Assembly (NCBI RefSeq): GCF_038049935.1
Contig: NZ_CP145886.1
Coordinates: 1,992,501-2,056,500 of the forward strand
Direction: 5' to 3'
From: Rossellomorea sp. y25
GTDB lineage: Bacteria; Bacillota; Bacilli; Bacillales; Bacillaceae_B
DNA: 64,000 nucleotides
A program made the translations under genes and the position numbers. Below the pieces are notes generated by a model. The model was not told where the DNA came from, made no database searches, and worked only from the letters and a program-made list of their open reading frames with translations. The number at the start of each line of letters is the position of its first letter. Position 1 is the stretch's first letter. Of the stretch, positions 32,355-41,361 are shown piece after piece.

Positions 32355-34526
32355 ATGAGCAAGACGCGTGTTTATGAATATGCAAAAAAATACAATGTTT
32401 CAAGCAAAGATGTTATCGGGAAATTAAAGCAACTGAATATTGAGGTATCAAACCATATGGCAACTATAGAAGACGACGCAGTAACAAAATTAGACGCGAT
32501 GTACAAAGGGAATTCCGGCAGTCAAGGGAATAAACCTGGCCAAAAGGATTCAAAGGCAAGTGCATCAAAGTCAGAAGAAGCTCCTAACAAGGAAAAAGTA
32601 AAATCAGCACCGAAAAGTCGTGAAGGAAAAAAACACGAACAACAGCACCAGTCAAAGGAGAAGAAGGTCTTCAATAATAACAACAACAAAAACAAAAATA
32701 ACAAACAAAATAAGCAAAATAAAAATTTCAAACAGGCTCCACAGCAACAGCAGCCTGCCAAGAAAAAGGAACTACCTTCAAAAATCACTTTCTCTGAGTC
32801 ATTAACGGTTTCAGAGCTTGCGAAAAAGCTTCACAAAGAGCCATCTGAAATCATTAAAAAACTATTCATGCTTGGTGTAATGGCAACAATCAACCAAGAG
32901 TTGGATAAAGACTCGATTGAGCTGATTGCAGGAGAATATGGAGTGGAAGTAGAGGAAGAGATCAAAGTAGATGCTACTGATCTTGAAGTATACTTCACTG
33001 AAGATACACAAGAGCAAGTAGAAGAGCGTCCTTCAGTTGTGACAATCATGGGTCACGTTGACCATGGTAAAACGACGCTGCTTGATTCTATCCGTAACAC
33101 GAAAGTAACGGCAGGAGAAGCTGGAGGGATCACTCAGCATATCGGTGCTTATCAAGTAGAAGTAGATGGAAAGAAAATCACATTCCTTGATACTCCTGGA
33201 CATGCTGCCTTCACAACAATGCGTGCCCGCGGTGCTCAAGTAACGGATATTGCGATCATCGTTGTAGCTGCTGATGATGGTGTCATGCCTCAAACAGTTG
33301 AAGCAATCAACCATGCGAAAGCTGCTGAAGTTCCGATTATCATTGCCGTTAATAAAATGGATAAGGAAGCTGCAAATCCAGATCGTGTAATGCAAGAACT
33401 GACTGAATACGAATTGGTTCCTGAAGCGTGGGGTGGGGACACAATCTTCGTTCCGCTATCTGCATTATCTGGTGAAGGTATCGATAATTTACTTGAAATG
33501 ATCGTCCTTGTAAGTGAAGTGGAAGAGCTTCAAGCGAATCCAAATCGTCTTGCACAAGGTACAGTGATTGAGGCACAATTAGACAAAGGCCGAGGATCTG
33601 TAGCGACTTTACTTGTTCAAAACGGTACTTTAAAAGTTGGAGATCCAATCGTTGTAGGAAACACGTTCGGTCGTGTGCGTGCAATGGTCAATGATCTTGG
33701 TCGCCGTGTGAAAGAAGCAGGTCCATCTGCCCCTGTTGAAATCACAGGTTTAAATGATGTTCCTCAAGCAGGAGATCGATTCGTTGTATTTGAAGACGAG
33801 AAGACGGCTCGTTCTGTTGGTGAAGCTCGTGCATCTCAAGCTCTGCAAGCACAGCGTGGAGAGAAGTCTAAAGTAAGTCTTGAAAACCTGTTTGAACAAA
33901 TGAAACAAGGTGAAATGAAGGACCTGAACCTTGTTCTTAAAGCAGACGTTCAAGGTTCAGTAGAAGCTCTTGCAGCTTCATTGCTGAAAATTGAAGTTGA
34001 AGGTGTAAATATTCGTATCATCCATACTGGTGTGGGAGCGATTAACGAATCAGATATTACACTGGCAGCAGCGTCCAACGCCATTGTTATAGGTTTTAAT
34101 GTTCGTCCTGATGTAAATGCGAAACGTACGGCTGATACCGAGGGAGTAGAAATTCGATTACACCGTATTATCTATAAGGTAATGGAGGAAATTGAAGCTG
34201 CTATGCAAGGGATGCTGGACCCTGAATTCGAAGAAAAAATCATTGGTCAAGCAGAAGTTCGTCAAACATTTAAAGTGTCTAAAGTTGGTACGATTGCGGG
34301 AAGCTATGTAACAGAAGGTAAAATTTCTCGCGACAGCGGCGTTCGTCTGATTCGTGATGGAATTGTTATCTTTGAAGGTGAACTCGATGCCCTTAAACGC
34401 TTTAAGGATGATGCGAAAGACGTAGCCAAAGGCTACGAATGTGGTATTACGATTAAGAACTTTAATGATGTGAAAGAAGGCGACGTTATCGAAGCCTTCA
34501 TCATGGAGGAAATTACACGTAAATGA
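32355..34526 (+). CDS. infB: Translation initiation factor IF-2
   Basis: 723 residues. It begins with an IF2-N domain ([15 protein letters not shown]). A ~90-residue low-complexity linker rich in Asn, Lys and Gln follows, then a second IF2-N motif '[19 protein letters not shown]', the G domain ([25 protein letters not shown]) and domains II-IV that bind fMet-tRNA. The longest frame begins at 32295 within ylxQ, but GTGGGGGTGAACAT before ATG 32355 and the family N-terminus support the shorter form. It overlaps ylxP by 4 nt. Confidence 0.98.
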   Translation: MSKTRVYEYAKKYNVSSKDVIGKLKQLNIEVSNHMATIEDDAVTKLDAMYKGNSGSQGNKPGQKDSKASASKSEEAPNKEKVKSAPKSREGKKHEQQHQSKEKKVFNNNNNKNKNNKQNKQNKNFKQAPQQQQPAKKKELPSKITFSESLTVSELAKKLHKEPSEIIKKLFMLGVMATINQELDKDSIELIAGEYGVEVEEEIKVDATDLEVYFTEDTQEQVEERPSVVTIMGHVDHGKTTLLDSIRNTKVTAGEAGGITQHIGAYQVEVDGKKITFLDTPGHAAFTTMRARGAQVTDIAIIVVAADDGVMPQTVEAINHAKAAEVPIIIAVNKMDKEAANPDRVMQELTEYELVPEAWGGDTIFVPLSALSGEGIDNLLEMIVLVSEVEELQANPNRLAQGTVIEAQLDKGRGSVATLLVQNGTLKVGDPIVVGNTFGRVRAMVNDLGRRVKEAGPSAPVEITGLNDVPQAGDRFVVFEDEKTARSVGEARASQALQAQRGEKSKVSLENLFEQMKQGEMKDLNLVLKADVQGSVEALAASLLKIEVEGVNIRIIHTGVGAINESDITLAAASNAIVIGFNVRPDVNAKRTADTEGVEIRLHRIIYKVMEEIEAAMQGMLDPEFEEKIIGQAEVRQTFKVSKVGTIAGSYVTEGKISRDSGVRLIRDGIVIFEGELDALKRFKDDAKDVAKGYECGITIKNFNDVKEGDVIEAFIMEEITRK

Positions 34527-34801
34527 TCACGTATGTTGAATGTGAGTGTATGATTTATGATTCTCACTCTTTAAAAGAAAAGCGGGCGGTCCTGCAGAGG
34601 GTCTTGTCACGCCTCAAACAAAAATTTAATGTATCTGTCTCTGAAATCGGCCATCAGGATGTATGGCAACGAACCAGGATTGCCATGGTCACCGTCGCTT
34701 CTTCTAAAGGAGCCAGTGAAAGAGAAATTGAGCATGCATTGAAATTCATTGATTCTTTTCCAGAGTGGGAGAGACTGGAGACCCAAATCGAGTCGTTATA
34801 G
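34523..34801 (+). CDS. ylxP: DUF503 family protein YlxP
   Basis: 92 residues. DUF503 signature '[33 protein letters not shown]'-type block at ~11-45. Molecular function is unknown. It is always found between infB and rbfA in Bacillus, suggesting a ribosome-related job. Start ATG overlaps the infB stop (ATGA). Confidence 0.9.
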   Translation: MITYVECECMIYDSHSLKEKRAVLQRVLSRLKQKFNVSVSEIGHQDVWQRTRIAMVTVASSKGASEREIEHALKFIDSFPEWERLETQIESL

Positions 34802-34856
34802 AGAGTTGCTTATGTTCCAACATATAACTATTAACGATATATAAGAGGTGATATTG

Positions 34857-35225
34857 ATGAGCCATCGTGCGAATCGTGTTGGCGAGCAAATGAAGAAAGA
34901 GCTCAGCGATATTATCGGACGAAAAATAAAGGATCCACGCATTGGCTTTGTAACGGTTACAGATGTGCAGGTAACTGGAGATTTACAACAGGCAAAAGTG
35001 TATATTACCGTTCTGGGTGGAGAAGACCAAAGAGAAAACACGCTTAAAGGTCTGGCGAAGGCAAAAGGGTTCATCCGTTCTGAAGTAGGACAGCGAATCC
35101 GTCTCCGCAAAACACCTGAAATTATTTTTGAGTTTGATGAATCGATTGATTATGGTAATCATATTGAATCTTTATTAAGAAAAGTTCAAGATGAACCAGA
35201 AGAGTCTAAAGATACAGAAGAGTAA
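34857..35225 (+). CDS. rbfA: Ribosome-binding factor A
   Basis: 122 residues, KH-like fold: '[31 protein letters not shown]' at 7-37 and '[17 protein letters not shown]'. It is a cold-shock 30S maturation factor acting on the 16S 5' end. ATG 34857 is chosen; the upstream in-frame GTG (34848) is part of the GAGGTG site. Confidence 0.97.
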   Translation: MSHRANRVGEQMKKELSDIIGRKIKDPRIGFVTVTDVQVTGDLQQAKVYITVLGGEDQRENTLKGLAKAKGFIRSEVGQRIRLRKTPEIIFEFDESIDYGNHIESLLRKVQDEPEESKDTEE

Positions 35226-35229
35226 CTAG

Positions 35230-35280
35230 AAAGGGCTGATCCGGACGGAAGTACAATTCCAATGGATCGGTCCTTTTGTT
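35230..35280 (+). terminator. Terminator-like hairpin between rbfA and truB
   Basis: AAAGGGCTGATCC (35230-35242) pairs with GGATCGGTCCTTT (35264-35276) using two G-U pairs, followed by TGTTTTC. Possibly a partial terminator inside the operon. Confidence 0.6.
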
Positions 35281-35324
35281 TTCTATTTGTGAAATACAGA
35301 ATGTATATCAGTGGAGGTAGTAAG

Positions 35325-36233
35325 ATGAATGGAATCCTGCCCTTATGGAAGCCTCGCGGCATGACGTCCCATGATTGTGTATTTAAATTAAGAAAGCTCC
35401 TTAGAACGAAAAAGGTTGGCCATACAGGTACCCTTGATCCAGAGGTTTCTGGCGTACTGCCTATTTGTATTGGAAGGGCAACGAAGATAGCTGAATACAT
35501 TACAGCATCAGGAAAAACCTATGAAGGGGAAGTCACTCTCGGTTTTTCGACTACTACGGAAGATGCCTGGGGTGAGCTCGTGGAAGAAAAGAAGGTGGAC
35601 CGCACGATTACTAGGGCAGAGGTTGAGGAGATACTCCGAAGTTTAACAGGCGACATTGTTCAAACGCCTCCAATGTTTTCGGCGGTAAAGGTAAATGGCA
35701 AACGGTTATATGAATATGCAAGGCTTGGGATAGAAGTAGACAGACCATCAAGAACTGTTCATATCCATAATCTTCAATTACTGGAGAATTGGAATGAATT
35801 AGACAGTGATGATCCATCTTTTACTTTTGAAGTAGTTTGTGGCAAAGGGACCTATGTGAGAACCCTTGCAGTTGAAATTGGAAAAAGACTTGGATATCCA
35901 GCTCATATGTCCGCCCTTACCCGTACGCAATCAGCTAGTTTTAGAAAAGAGGACTGTTATACCTTAGAAGATGTAAAAGAGTTTGTTGAAAATGAAAACC
36001 CAAAGGGACTTCTTCTCCCGTTGGAAATGGGACTTTCTCATTTGCCGAAAATGGCAATTAGTGATACATTAGCAGAGAAAGTGAAGAACGGAGCACGCTT
36101 AGAAGAGCCTGAGGATTGGCCAGAAAGCAAAGAGGTAGTGATGGAGTACCATGGCAAGGTCATTGCCATCTATCAGCGTCATCCGGACAAACCTGGGATT
36201 ATCAAGCCTGTTAAGGTGCTTTTCAACGACTAG
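35325..36233 (+). CDS. truB: tRNA pseudouridine(55) synthase TruB
   Basis: 302 residues. 'GHTGTLDPEVSGVLPI' contains catalytic Asp38; 'GKTYEGEVTLGFSTTTED' and 'VKVNGKRLYEYARLG' follow, with a PUA domain at the C-terminus. It modifies U55 in the T loop of tRNAs. The frame is open 21 codons upstream (35262), but GGAGG (35313-35317) and MNGILPLWKPRGMTSHD fix ATG 35325. Confidence 0.97.
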   Translation: MNGILPLWKPRGMTSHDCVFKLRKLLRTKKVGHTGTLDPEVSGVLPICIGRATKIAEYITASGKTYEGEVTLGFSTTTEDAWGELVEEKKVDRTITRAEVEEILRSLTGDIVQTPPMFSAVKVNGKRLYEYARLGIEVDRPSRTVHIHNLQLLENWNELDSDDPSFTFEVVCGKGTYVRTLAVEIGKRLGYPAHMSALTRTQSASFRKEDCYTLEDVKEFVENENPKGLLLPLEMGLSHLPKMAISDTLAEKVKNGARLEEPEDWPESKEVVMEYHGKVIAIYQRHPDKPGIIKPVKVLFND

Positions 36234-36251
36234 TGAAAAAGGTGAAATACT

Positions 36252-37196
36252 GTGAAAGTAATAACTGTACATCATCCCCATTCAATTAGTAAGAATGATT
36301 TTCCTCCCCTTGTAATGGCTCTTGGATACTTCGATGGAGTACATAGAGGACATCAAAGGGTCATCACGACAGCAGTAAAAAAAGCGAAGGAACTCAATGT
36401 GAGTAGTGCGGTCATGACATTTGATCCCCATCCTTCAGTTGTACTGGGTCATAAACACAAACATATTCACTACATAACTCCTCTGGAAGATAAGAAAGAA
36501 ATCATAGAGGAGCTGGGAGTAGATTATTTATTTATTGTTCGTTTTACATCAGAATTTGCAAGTCTGATTCCCCAGGACTTTGTTGATCAATATATTATTG
36601 GACTCAATGCACTGCATGTAGTAGCAGGATTCGATTACTCATATGGAAGGTTGGGAAAAGGGACGATGGAAACTCTTCCATTCCACTCCAGGGATATGTT
36701 TACATCCACTACAATTTCGAAATTGACAGACGATGATTTGAAAGTAAGTTCAACCTTAATAAGAGGAAGCCTCAAAGATGGGGACGTAAAGAAGGTTCAT
36801 CAACTCCTGGGGAGACCGTTTAAAATGAAAGGGACAGTCATACACGGAGATAAGAGAGGCAGAAAAATAGGCTTTCCTACTGCCAATATTGAATTAGCCG
36901 ACGACTATCTGACTCCTAAAGTGGGAGTGTATGCTGTTAAAATGAAAATTCATGATAAATGGTTTGATGGTGTATGTAATATTGGATACAAGCCCACTTT
37001 TAAAAATCCTGATGAATACTCTCTATCAATTGAAGTTCATATTTTTGATTTTCATGCTTCAATATATGGCGAAGAAGTGTATATCGAATGGTATGAAAGA
37101 ATTAGAGATGAACAGAAATTTTCCGGGATAGAGGAATTAATCTCCCAAATTCAAAAAGATAAAGACAAAGCGATTCACTACTTTTCGGAAATTTGA
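36252..37196 (+). CDS. ribF: Bifunctional riboflavin kinase/FAD synthetase
   Basis: 314 residues. N-terminal nucleotidyltransferase domain with 'ALGYFDGVHRGHQRVI' and a C-terminal riboflavin kinase domain with 'KRGRKIGFPTANI'. It converts riboflavin to FMN and FAD; in B. subtilis it is called RibC and sets FMN-riboswitch activity. GTG 36252 lies behind AAAGGTG. Operon position after truB is conserved. Confidence 0.97.
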   Translation: MKVITVHHPHSISKNDFPPLVMALGYFDGVHRGHQRVITTAVKKAKELNVSSAVMTFDPHPSVVLGHKHKHIHYITPLEDKKEIIEELGVDYLFIVRFTSEFASLIPQDFVDQYIIGLNALHVVAGFDYSYGRLGKGTMETLPFHSRDMFTSTTISKLTDDDLKVSSTLIRGSLKDGDVKKVHQLLGRPFKMKGTVIHGDKRGRKIGFPTANIELADDYLTPKVGVYAVKMKIHDKWFDGVCNIGYKPTFKNPDEYSLSIEVHIFDFHASIYGEEVYIEWYERIRDEQKFSGIEELISQIQKDKDKAIHYFSEI

Positions 37197-37205
37197 GGAT
37201 TATAC

Positions 37206-37234
37206 TTGATTTTTGTTGAAAATAGTAGTATTCT
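37206..37234 (+). promoter_or_regulatory. Promoter of rpsO
   Basis: TTGATT (37206-37211), 17-nt spacer, TATTCT (37229-37234). Transcription would begin near 37241, leaving a ~90-nt leader. Confidence 0.6.
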
Positions 37235-37240
37235 AAATAG

Positions 37241-37331
37241 CGTATGAAATGAACCTTTGCTTGGCATCACGATTCACCAACGGCTGCTCAGTAACAGGGG
37301 ATTTGAAAGAAATTATTAGGAGGTGAAAAGG
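37241..37331 (+). promoter_or_regulatory. rpsO 5' leader, candidate S15 autoregulatory RNA
   Basis: The ~90-nt leader holds GGCTGCTCAGTAACAGGGG near 37282-37300 and a purine-rich ribosome binding region AGGAGGTG at 37318-37325. Bacillales rpsO leaders are known (Geobacillus work) to bind S15 and repress translation. The match is from memory of leader style, not from a covariance search. Confidence 0.4.
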
Positions 37332-37601
37332 ATGGCTATCACTAAAGAGCGTAAAAACGAACTTATCAGTGAATACAAAGTACATGAGAACGATACTGGA
37401 TCTCCAGAAGTTCAAATTGCTGTCCTAACTGAAGAAATTAACAACCTGAACGATCACTTACGCGTTCACAAGAAAGACCACCACTCTCGTCGCGGTCTTC
37501 TAAAAATGGTAGGTCACCGTCGTAATCTTCTATCTTACCTACGTAAGAAAGATGTACAACGCTACCGTGAGTTAATTAACAAATTAGGTTTACGTCGATA
37601 A
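37332..37601 (+). CDS. rpsO: 30S ribosomal protein S15
   Basis: 89 residues, the exact family length. Conserved '[19 protein letters not shown]', '[16 protein letters not shown]' and '[15 protein letters not shown]'. Primary 16S-binding protein that organises the central domain. An in-frame GTG at 37323 is part of the Shine-Dalgarno AGGAGGTG, so ATG 37332 is used. Confidence 0.99.
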   Translation: MAITKERKNELISEYKVHENDTGSPEVQIAVLTEEINNLNDHLRVHKKDHHSRRGLLKMVGHRRNLLSYLRKKDVQRYRELINKLGLRR

Positions 37602-37612
37602 ACAGACAAAGG

Positions 37613-37640
37613 AAGCGGGATTATTTCCCGCTTTTTCTTT
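37613..37640 (+). terminator. Rho-independent terminator after rpsO
   Basis: AAGCGGGA (37613-37620), 5-nt loop TTATT, TCCCGCTT (37626-37633), then TTTCTTT. Confidence 0.88.
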
Positions 37641-37940
37641 AGCTTTCATAAGTGGAAATCTTTGTATGATTCGCCACTTCTTTTTAAACATTTTCTTCAT
37701 TTTAAGTATTCAATTTTATCGTTTTTGTCTAAAATACATAATATGTACATAAATGTTGAGGCCAGGCCTACTTGCGAAGATTAAGGATCTGCCGAACGTC
37801 CTATATTTACATAGTCACTTATGTGATTCATTCAAACGAATATAACAGCGCAAATGTGCATGATATAGATTATTTAAGTTTTATCCGGGTTGGGTACAGA
37901 CCGAACCCTTTAGTGATATATAAAGAGAGGGGTACACTTT
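37641..37940 (+). promoter_or_regulatory. pnp upstream region (promoter candidate and structured leader)
   Basis: A 300-nt stretch without a convincing gene. TTTATC (37715-37720) and TAATAT (37739-37744) with an 18-nt spacer are the best promoter match. Downstream an AGGCC-A-GGCCT palindrome (37759-37769) and an imperfect GGGTTGGG/CCGAACCC hairpin (near 37887-37908) occur ahead of GAGAGGGG, the pnp ribosome binding site. A 60-codon frame (37772-37954) has no plausible ribosome binding site or family. Confidence 0.4.
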
Positions 37941-40064
37941 ATGGAACAAACTAAACAAACCTTTTCCATTGAATGGGCCGGAAGAGAATTAACGGTCGAA
38001 GTTGGTCAATTTGCCAAACAAGCGAATGGAGCGGTAATGGTACGCTATGGAGATACTGCGGTACTGAGCAGTGCCACAGCTTCTAAAGAACCAAAACCTT
38101 TGGATTTCTTTCCGTTAACTGTAAATTATGAAGAAAGATTATATGCGGTGGGTAAAATTCCCGGAGGATTTATTAAACGTGAAGGACGCCCTAGTGAGAA
38201 AGCGATCCTTGCGAGCCGTTTGATCGACCGTCCTATTCGTCCACTGTTCGCTGATGGATTCCGTAATGAAGTACAAGTAATCAGTATAGTGATGAGTGTA
38301 GACCAAAACTGTTCATCTGAAATGGCAGCTATGTTTGGATCTTCACTAGCACTATCTGTTTCTGATATCCCGTTTGAGGGCCCAATTGCTGGGGTCATTG
38401 TTGGTTTGATTGATGGAGAATTCATCATTAACCCTTCAGTAGAGCAACTTGAAAAGAGCGAAATCCATTTATCTGTAGCTGGTACTAAAGATGCTATCAA
38501 CATGGTTGAAGCAGGTGCAGACGAAGTACCGGAAGAGACAATGCTTGAGGCAATCATGTTTGGTCATGAAGAAATTAAGCGTTTAGTTGCTTTCCAAGAG
38601 GAAATCGTCGCTAAAGTCGGTAAAGAAAAATCAGAAATTCAACTTGTGGAATTGGATCAAGACATCGAAGCAGAGGTTCGTTCATTATGTGAAAGTGAAC
38701 TGATTCCAGCGATTCAAGTTCAAGAAAAACATGCTCGTGAAGAAGCAATTAAAGCAGTAAAGAATAAAGTGATGGCTGTATATGAAGAAGAGAAGGAAGC
38801 CGATGAAGCTACCCTGAAGCAAGTGAAGAAAGTGTTAGACAAGCTTGTGAAAAATGAAGTCCGTCGCTTGATTACTGAAGATAAAGTCCGTCCTGATGGC
38901 CGTAAAGTTGACGAAATCCGTCCACTTTCTTCAGAGGTTGGATTACTGCCTAGAACACATGGTTCGGGACTATTCACACGTGGACAAACTCAAGCACTAA
39001 GCATTTGTACATTAGGGGCTCTGGGAGATGTTCAGGTTCTTGATGGTTTAGGAATTGAAGAATCAAAACGATTCATGCATCATTATAATTTCCCTCAATT
39101 CAGTGTAGGGGAAACAGGACCAATCAGAGGACCGGGCCGTCGTGAAATTGGACATGGAGCACTGGGAGAAAAAGCTCTGGATCCAATTATTCCAAACGAA
39201 AAAGACTTCCCTTATACAATCCGTCTTGTATCGGAAGTACTTGAATCAAACGGTTCAACTTCTCAAGCAAGCATTTGTGCAAGTACCCTCGCGATGATGG
39301 ATGCCGGTGTTCCTATTAAAGCACCTGTAGCCGGGATTGCAATGGGTCTGATCAAGTCTGGTGAAAACTACTCCATCTTAACGGACATTCAAGGAATGGA
39401 AGATCACCTTGGTGACATGGACTTTAAAGTAGCAGGGACTTCTAAGGGTGTAACCGCTCTTCAAATGGATATCAAAATTGATGGGTTATCTCGAGAGATT
39501 CTTGAAGAAGCACTTCAACAAGCCAAAAAAGGAAGAATGCAGATTCTTGATAGCATGCTAGCAACAATCGGTGAAGCAAGAACGAGCCTTTCTCAATACG
39601 CTCCGAAAATCTTAACCATGCATATTAATCCTGATAAGATCCGTGATGTTATTGGACCAAGTGGTAAACAAATCAATAAAATCATCGACGAAACAGGCGT
39701 TAAGATTGATATTGAGCAGGACGGCACAATCTTTATCTCATCTACTGATGAAGAGATGAACAAAGTGGCCAAGAAAACAATCGAAGATATCGTAAGAGAA
39801 GTTGAAGCTGGACAAATGTACCTTGGTAAAGTAAAACGAATTGAAAAATTCGGTGCATTTGTAGAAATCTTCAGTGGTAAAGATGGACTTGTCCACATTT
39901 CTGAACTTGCAGAAGAGCGTATTCGCAAAGTTGAAGATGTGGTAGCGATCGGCGATGAGATCCTTGTTAAGGTTCTGGATATCGATAACCAGGGAAGAGT
40001 CAACTTGTCAAGAAAAGCCGTTCTTAAAGAGCAGCGCGAAAAGGAAGAACAAAACCAGGCATAA
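37941..40064 (+). CDS. pnp: Polyribonucleotide nucleotidyltransferase (PNPase)
   Basis: 707 residues. Two RNase PH-like domains flank a helical domain. The catalytic second core contains '[19 protein letters not shown]' and '[20 protein letters not shown]'. KH ('[18 protein letters not shown]') and S1 domains follow. It degrades RNA 3'-5' by phosphorolysis and is the main 3' exonuclease of B. subtilis mRNA decay. Confidence 0.99.
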   Translation: MEQTKQTFSIEWAGRELTVEVGQFAKQANGAVMVRYGDTAVLSSATASKEPKPLDFFPLTVNYEERLYAVGKIPGGFIKREGRPSEKAILASRLIDRPIRPLFADGFRNEVQVISIVMSVDQNCSSEMAAMFGSSLALSVSDIPFEGPIAGVIVGLIDGEFIINPSVEQLEKSEIHLSVAGTKDAINMVEAGADEVPEETMLEAIMFGHEEIKRLVAFQEEIVAKVGKEKSEIQLVELDQDIEAEVRSLCESELIPAIQVQEKHAREEAIKAVKNKVMAVYEEEKEADEATLKQVKKVLDKLVKNEVRRLITEDKVRPDGRKVDEIRPLSSEVGLLPRTHGSGLFTRGQTQALSICTLGALGDVQVLDGLGIEESKRFMHHYNFPQFSVGETGPIRGPGRREIGHGALGEKALDPIIPNEKDFPYTIRLVSEVLESNGSTSQASICASTLAMMDAGVPIKAPVAGIAMGLIKSGENYSILTDIQGMEDHLGDMDFKVAGTSKGVTALQMDIKIDGLSREILEEALQQAKKGRMQILDSMLATIGEARTSLSQYAPKILTMHINPDKIRDVIGPSGKQINKIIDETGVKIDIEQDGTIFISSTDEEMNKVAKKTIEDIVREVEAGQMYLGKVKRIEKFGAFVEIFSGKDGLVHISELAEERIRKVEDVVAIGDEILVKVLDIDNQGRVNLSRKAVLKEQREKEEQNQA

Positions 40065-40080
40065 TCTTTTAAGATTGGCA

Positions 40081-40125
40081 GGCTGTCCTGTAAGGAGCAA
40101 ACTCTCCTCCGGGATGGCTTTTTTT
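40081..40125 (+). terminator. Terminator after pnp
   Basis: GCTGTCC (near 40083) pairs with GGATGGC (40112-40118) with two G-U pairs, with inner AGGAG/CTCCT pairing, then a run of seven T. Confidence 0.75.
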
Positions 40126-40152
40126 ATCTTTGGTTGGCTGGAGGAGTATCAT

Positions 40153-40277
40153 CCAGCTCCGGGGCTTAGAGGCTCGAGGTCATAAGTCAAAGATATCAAA
40201 AAGGCAAAAAACGCCTTTCCGATATCTTCGCCTTATGCTTGTCGCCTCTCGAGCAAAGCCCCTCCGCTTTTGTTCTA
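40153..40277. repeat. Interspersed Bacillus-type hairpin repeat
   Basis: Nested inverted arms fold into one long hairpin: GGGGCTT (40161-40167)/AAGCCCC (40256-40262), GCTCGAG (40172-40178)/CTCGAGC (40248-40254), CATAAG (40181-40186)/CTTATG (40232-40237), AGATATC (40191-40197)/GATATCT (40221-40227) and AAAGGC/GCCTTT at the tip. The edge 'CCGCTTTTGTTCT' (40264-40276) and the phrases GGTCATAAG and CTTATGCTTGTCG are, from memory, shared with many intergenic repeats in Bacillus genomes. No coding content. Confidence 0.6.
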
Positions 40278-40326
40278 CCTTTTCCCTTCCTAACATATGT
40301 TTTTAGGAGAAGGAAGGTGGACAGGT

Positions 40327-41316
40327 ATGGAAAAAAGATACTTGATTGGAATTAGTCTCATTGCTATTCTGACTTTAGTAGTTGTTGAAAATCCGTTAAC
40401 AGATCAGTATGTGACAGGACTAAAACAAGAATCACTAGAAGTAAATGGAATTAGCGAACCCAATGATCTAACTCGCAAAATAAAAGAAGAAGCAAAATTG
40501 AGAGAAATCCCAGCTCAAGATGCTGTAATAGATACAGTTTGGAAAGCTACACCAGGCTATAACGGTTTAAAAGTGGATGTAGAAGCGTCCCTTCAAAACA
40601 TGAAAAAAGAGAAATCATTTGATGAAGATAAACTGATCTACAAACAGATCCCTCCTGAAAAGCATTTACCGGATTTGCCCGCATCTCCTGTATACAGAGG
40701 GAATCCAGATAAACCCATGGTTTCATTTATCATAAATGTAGCATGGGGAAATGAATATATTCCAGATATGCTTGCAACTTTGAAAAAGCATCAAGTGTAT
40801 GCTACCTTCTTTTTAGAGGGGAGATGGGTTAAAAATAACCCGGACTTAGCAAAGATGATTGTTGATGCGGGACATGAAGTAGGTAATCATTCATATTCTC
40901 ACCCGGATATGAAAACGTTGGAGTCAGCCAAAGTAAGGGAAGAATTGAAAAAGACGAATGAGATTATTGAGGTCACTACTGGTGAAAAAGTGAAGTGGTT
41001 TGCACCGCCTAGCGGAAGCTATCGTGATGAAGTTGTAAATATTGCAGACGAAATGCACATGAGAACAATAATGTGGAGTGTGGATACCATTGACTGGCAA
41101 AAACCACAGCCTCATGTGTTAGTGGAACGTGTGATGGGTAAGATGCATAAGGGAGCAATAGTTCTCATGCACCCTACAGCTTCTACAGCCAATTCATTAA
41201 ATTCGTTAATCCTTCTAGTAAAAGAAAAAGATTTGAGACTGGGTACGATTTCAAGTCTGGTTAAAGAAGAGCGAATCGTAGAAGACGTCGATAATTCATC
41301 CCGGGCAAGGAAATAG
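40327..41316 (+). CDS. ylxY: Polysaccharide deacetylase-like protein YlxY
   Basis: 329 residues. N-terminal signal anchor (MEKRYLIGISLIAILTLVVV), a ~100-residue linker, then a NodB-type domain (~135-320). 'NHSYSHPD' keeps the two metal His, and 'DTIDW' and 'VLMHPT' correspond to motifs 4 and 5. However, the first motif TFDDGP, which supplies the catalytic base and a metal ligand, is replaced by 'NVAWGNEY', and motif 3 lacks its Arg (APPSGSY). So ordinary deacetylase activity is doubtful. ATG 40327 follows AAGGTGG; an earlier frame start at 40297 is not supported. In B. subtilis it precedes mlpA. Confidence 0.9.
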   Translation: MEKRYLIGISLIAILTLVVVENPLTDQYVTGLKQESLEVNGISEPNDLTRKIKEEAKLREIPAQDAVIDTVWKATPGYNGLKVDVEASLQNMKKEKSFDEDKLIYKQIPPEKHLPDLPASPVYRGNPDKPMVSFIINVAWGNEYIPDMLATLKKHQVYATFFLEGRWVKNNPDLAKMIVDAGHEVGNHSYSHPDMKTLESAKVREELKKTNEIIEVTTGEKVKWFAPPSGSYRDEVVNIADEMHMRTIMWSVDTIDWQKPQPHVLVERVMGKMHKGAIVLMHPTASTANSLNSLILLVKEKDLRLGTISSLVKEERIVEDVDNSSRARK

Positions 41317-41361
41317 TAAGGAGAAGCAGTAACTTTGCATCATGAATAGGAGGAAGTTTTT

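Noticed and set aside
37772..37954. 60-codon + strand frame before pnp
   Set aside because: No ribosome binding site, unusual composition (Arg/Tyr/Ile-rich, no family resemblance), overlaps the pnp start and lies in its structured leader.
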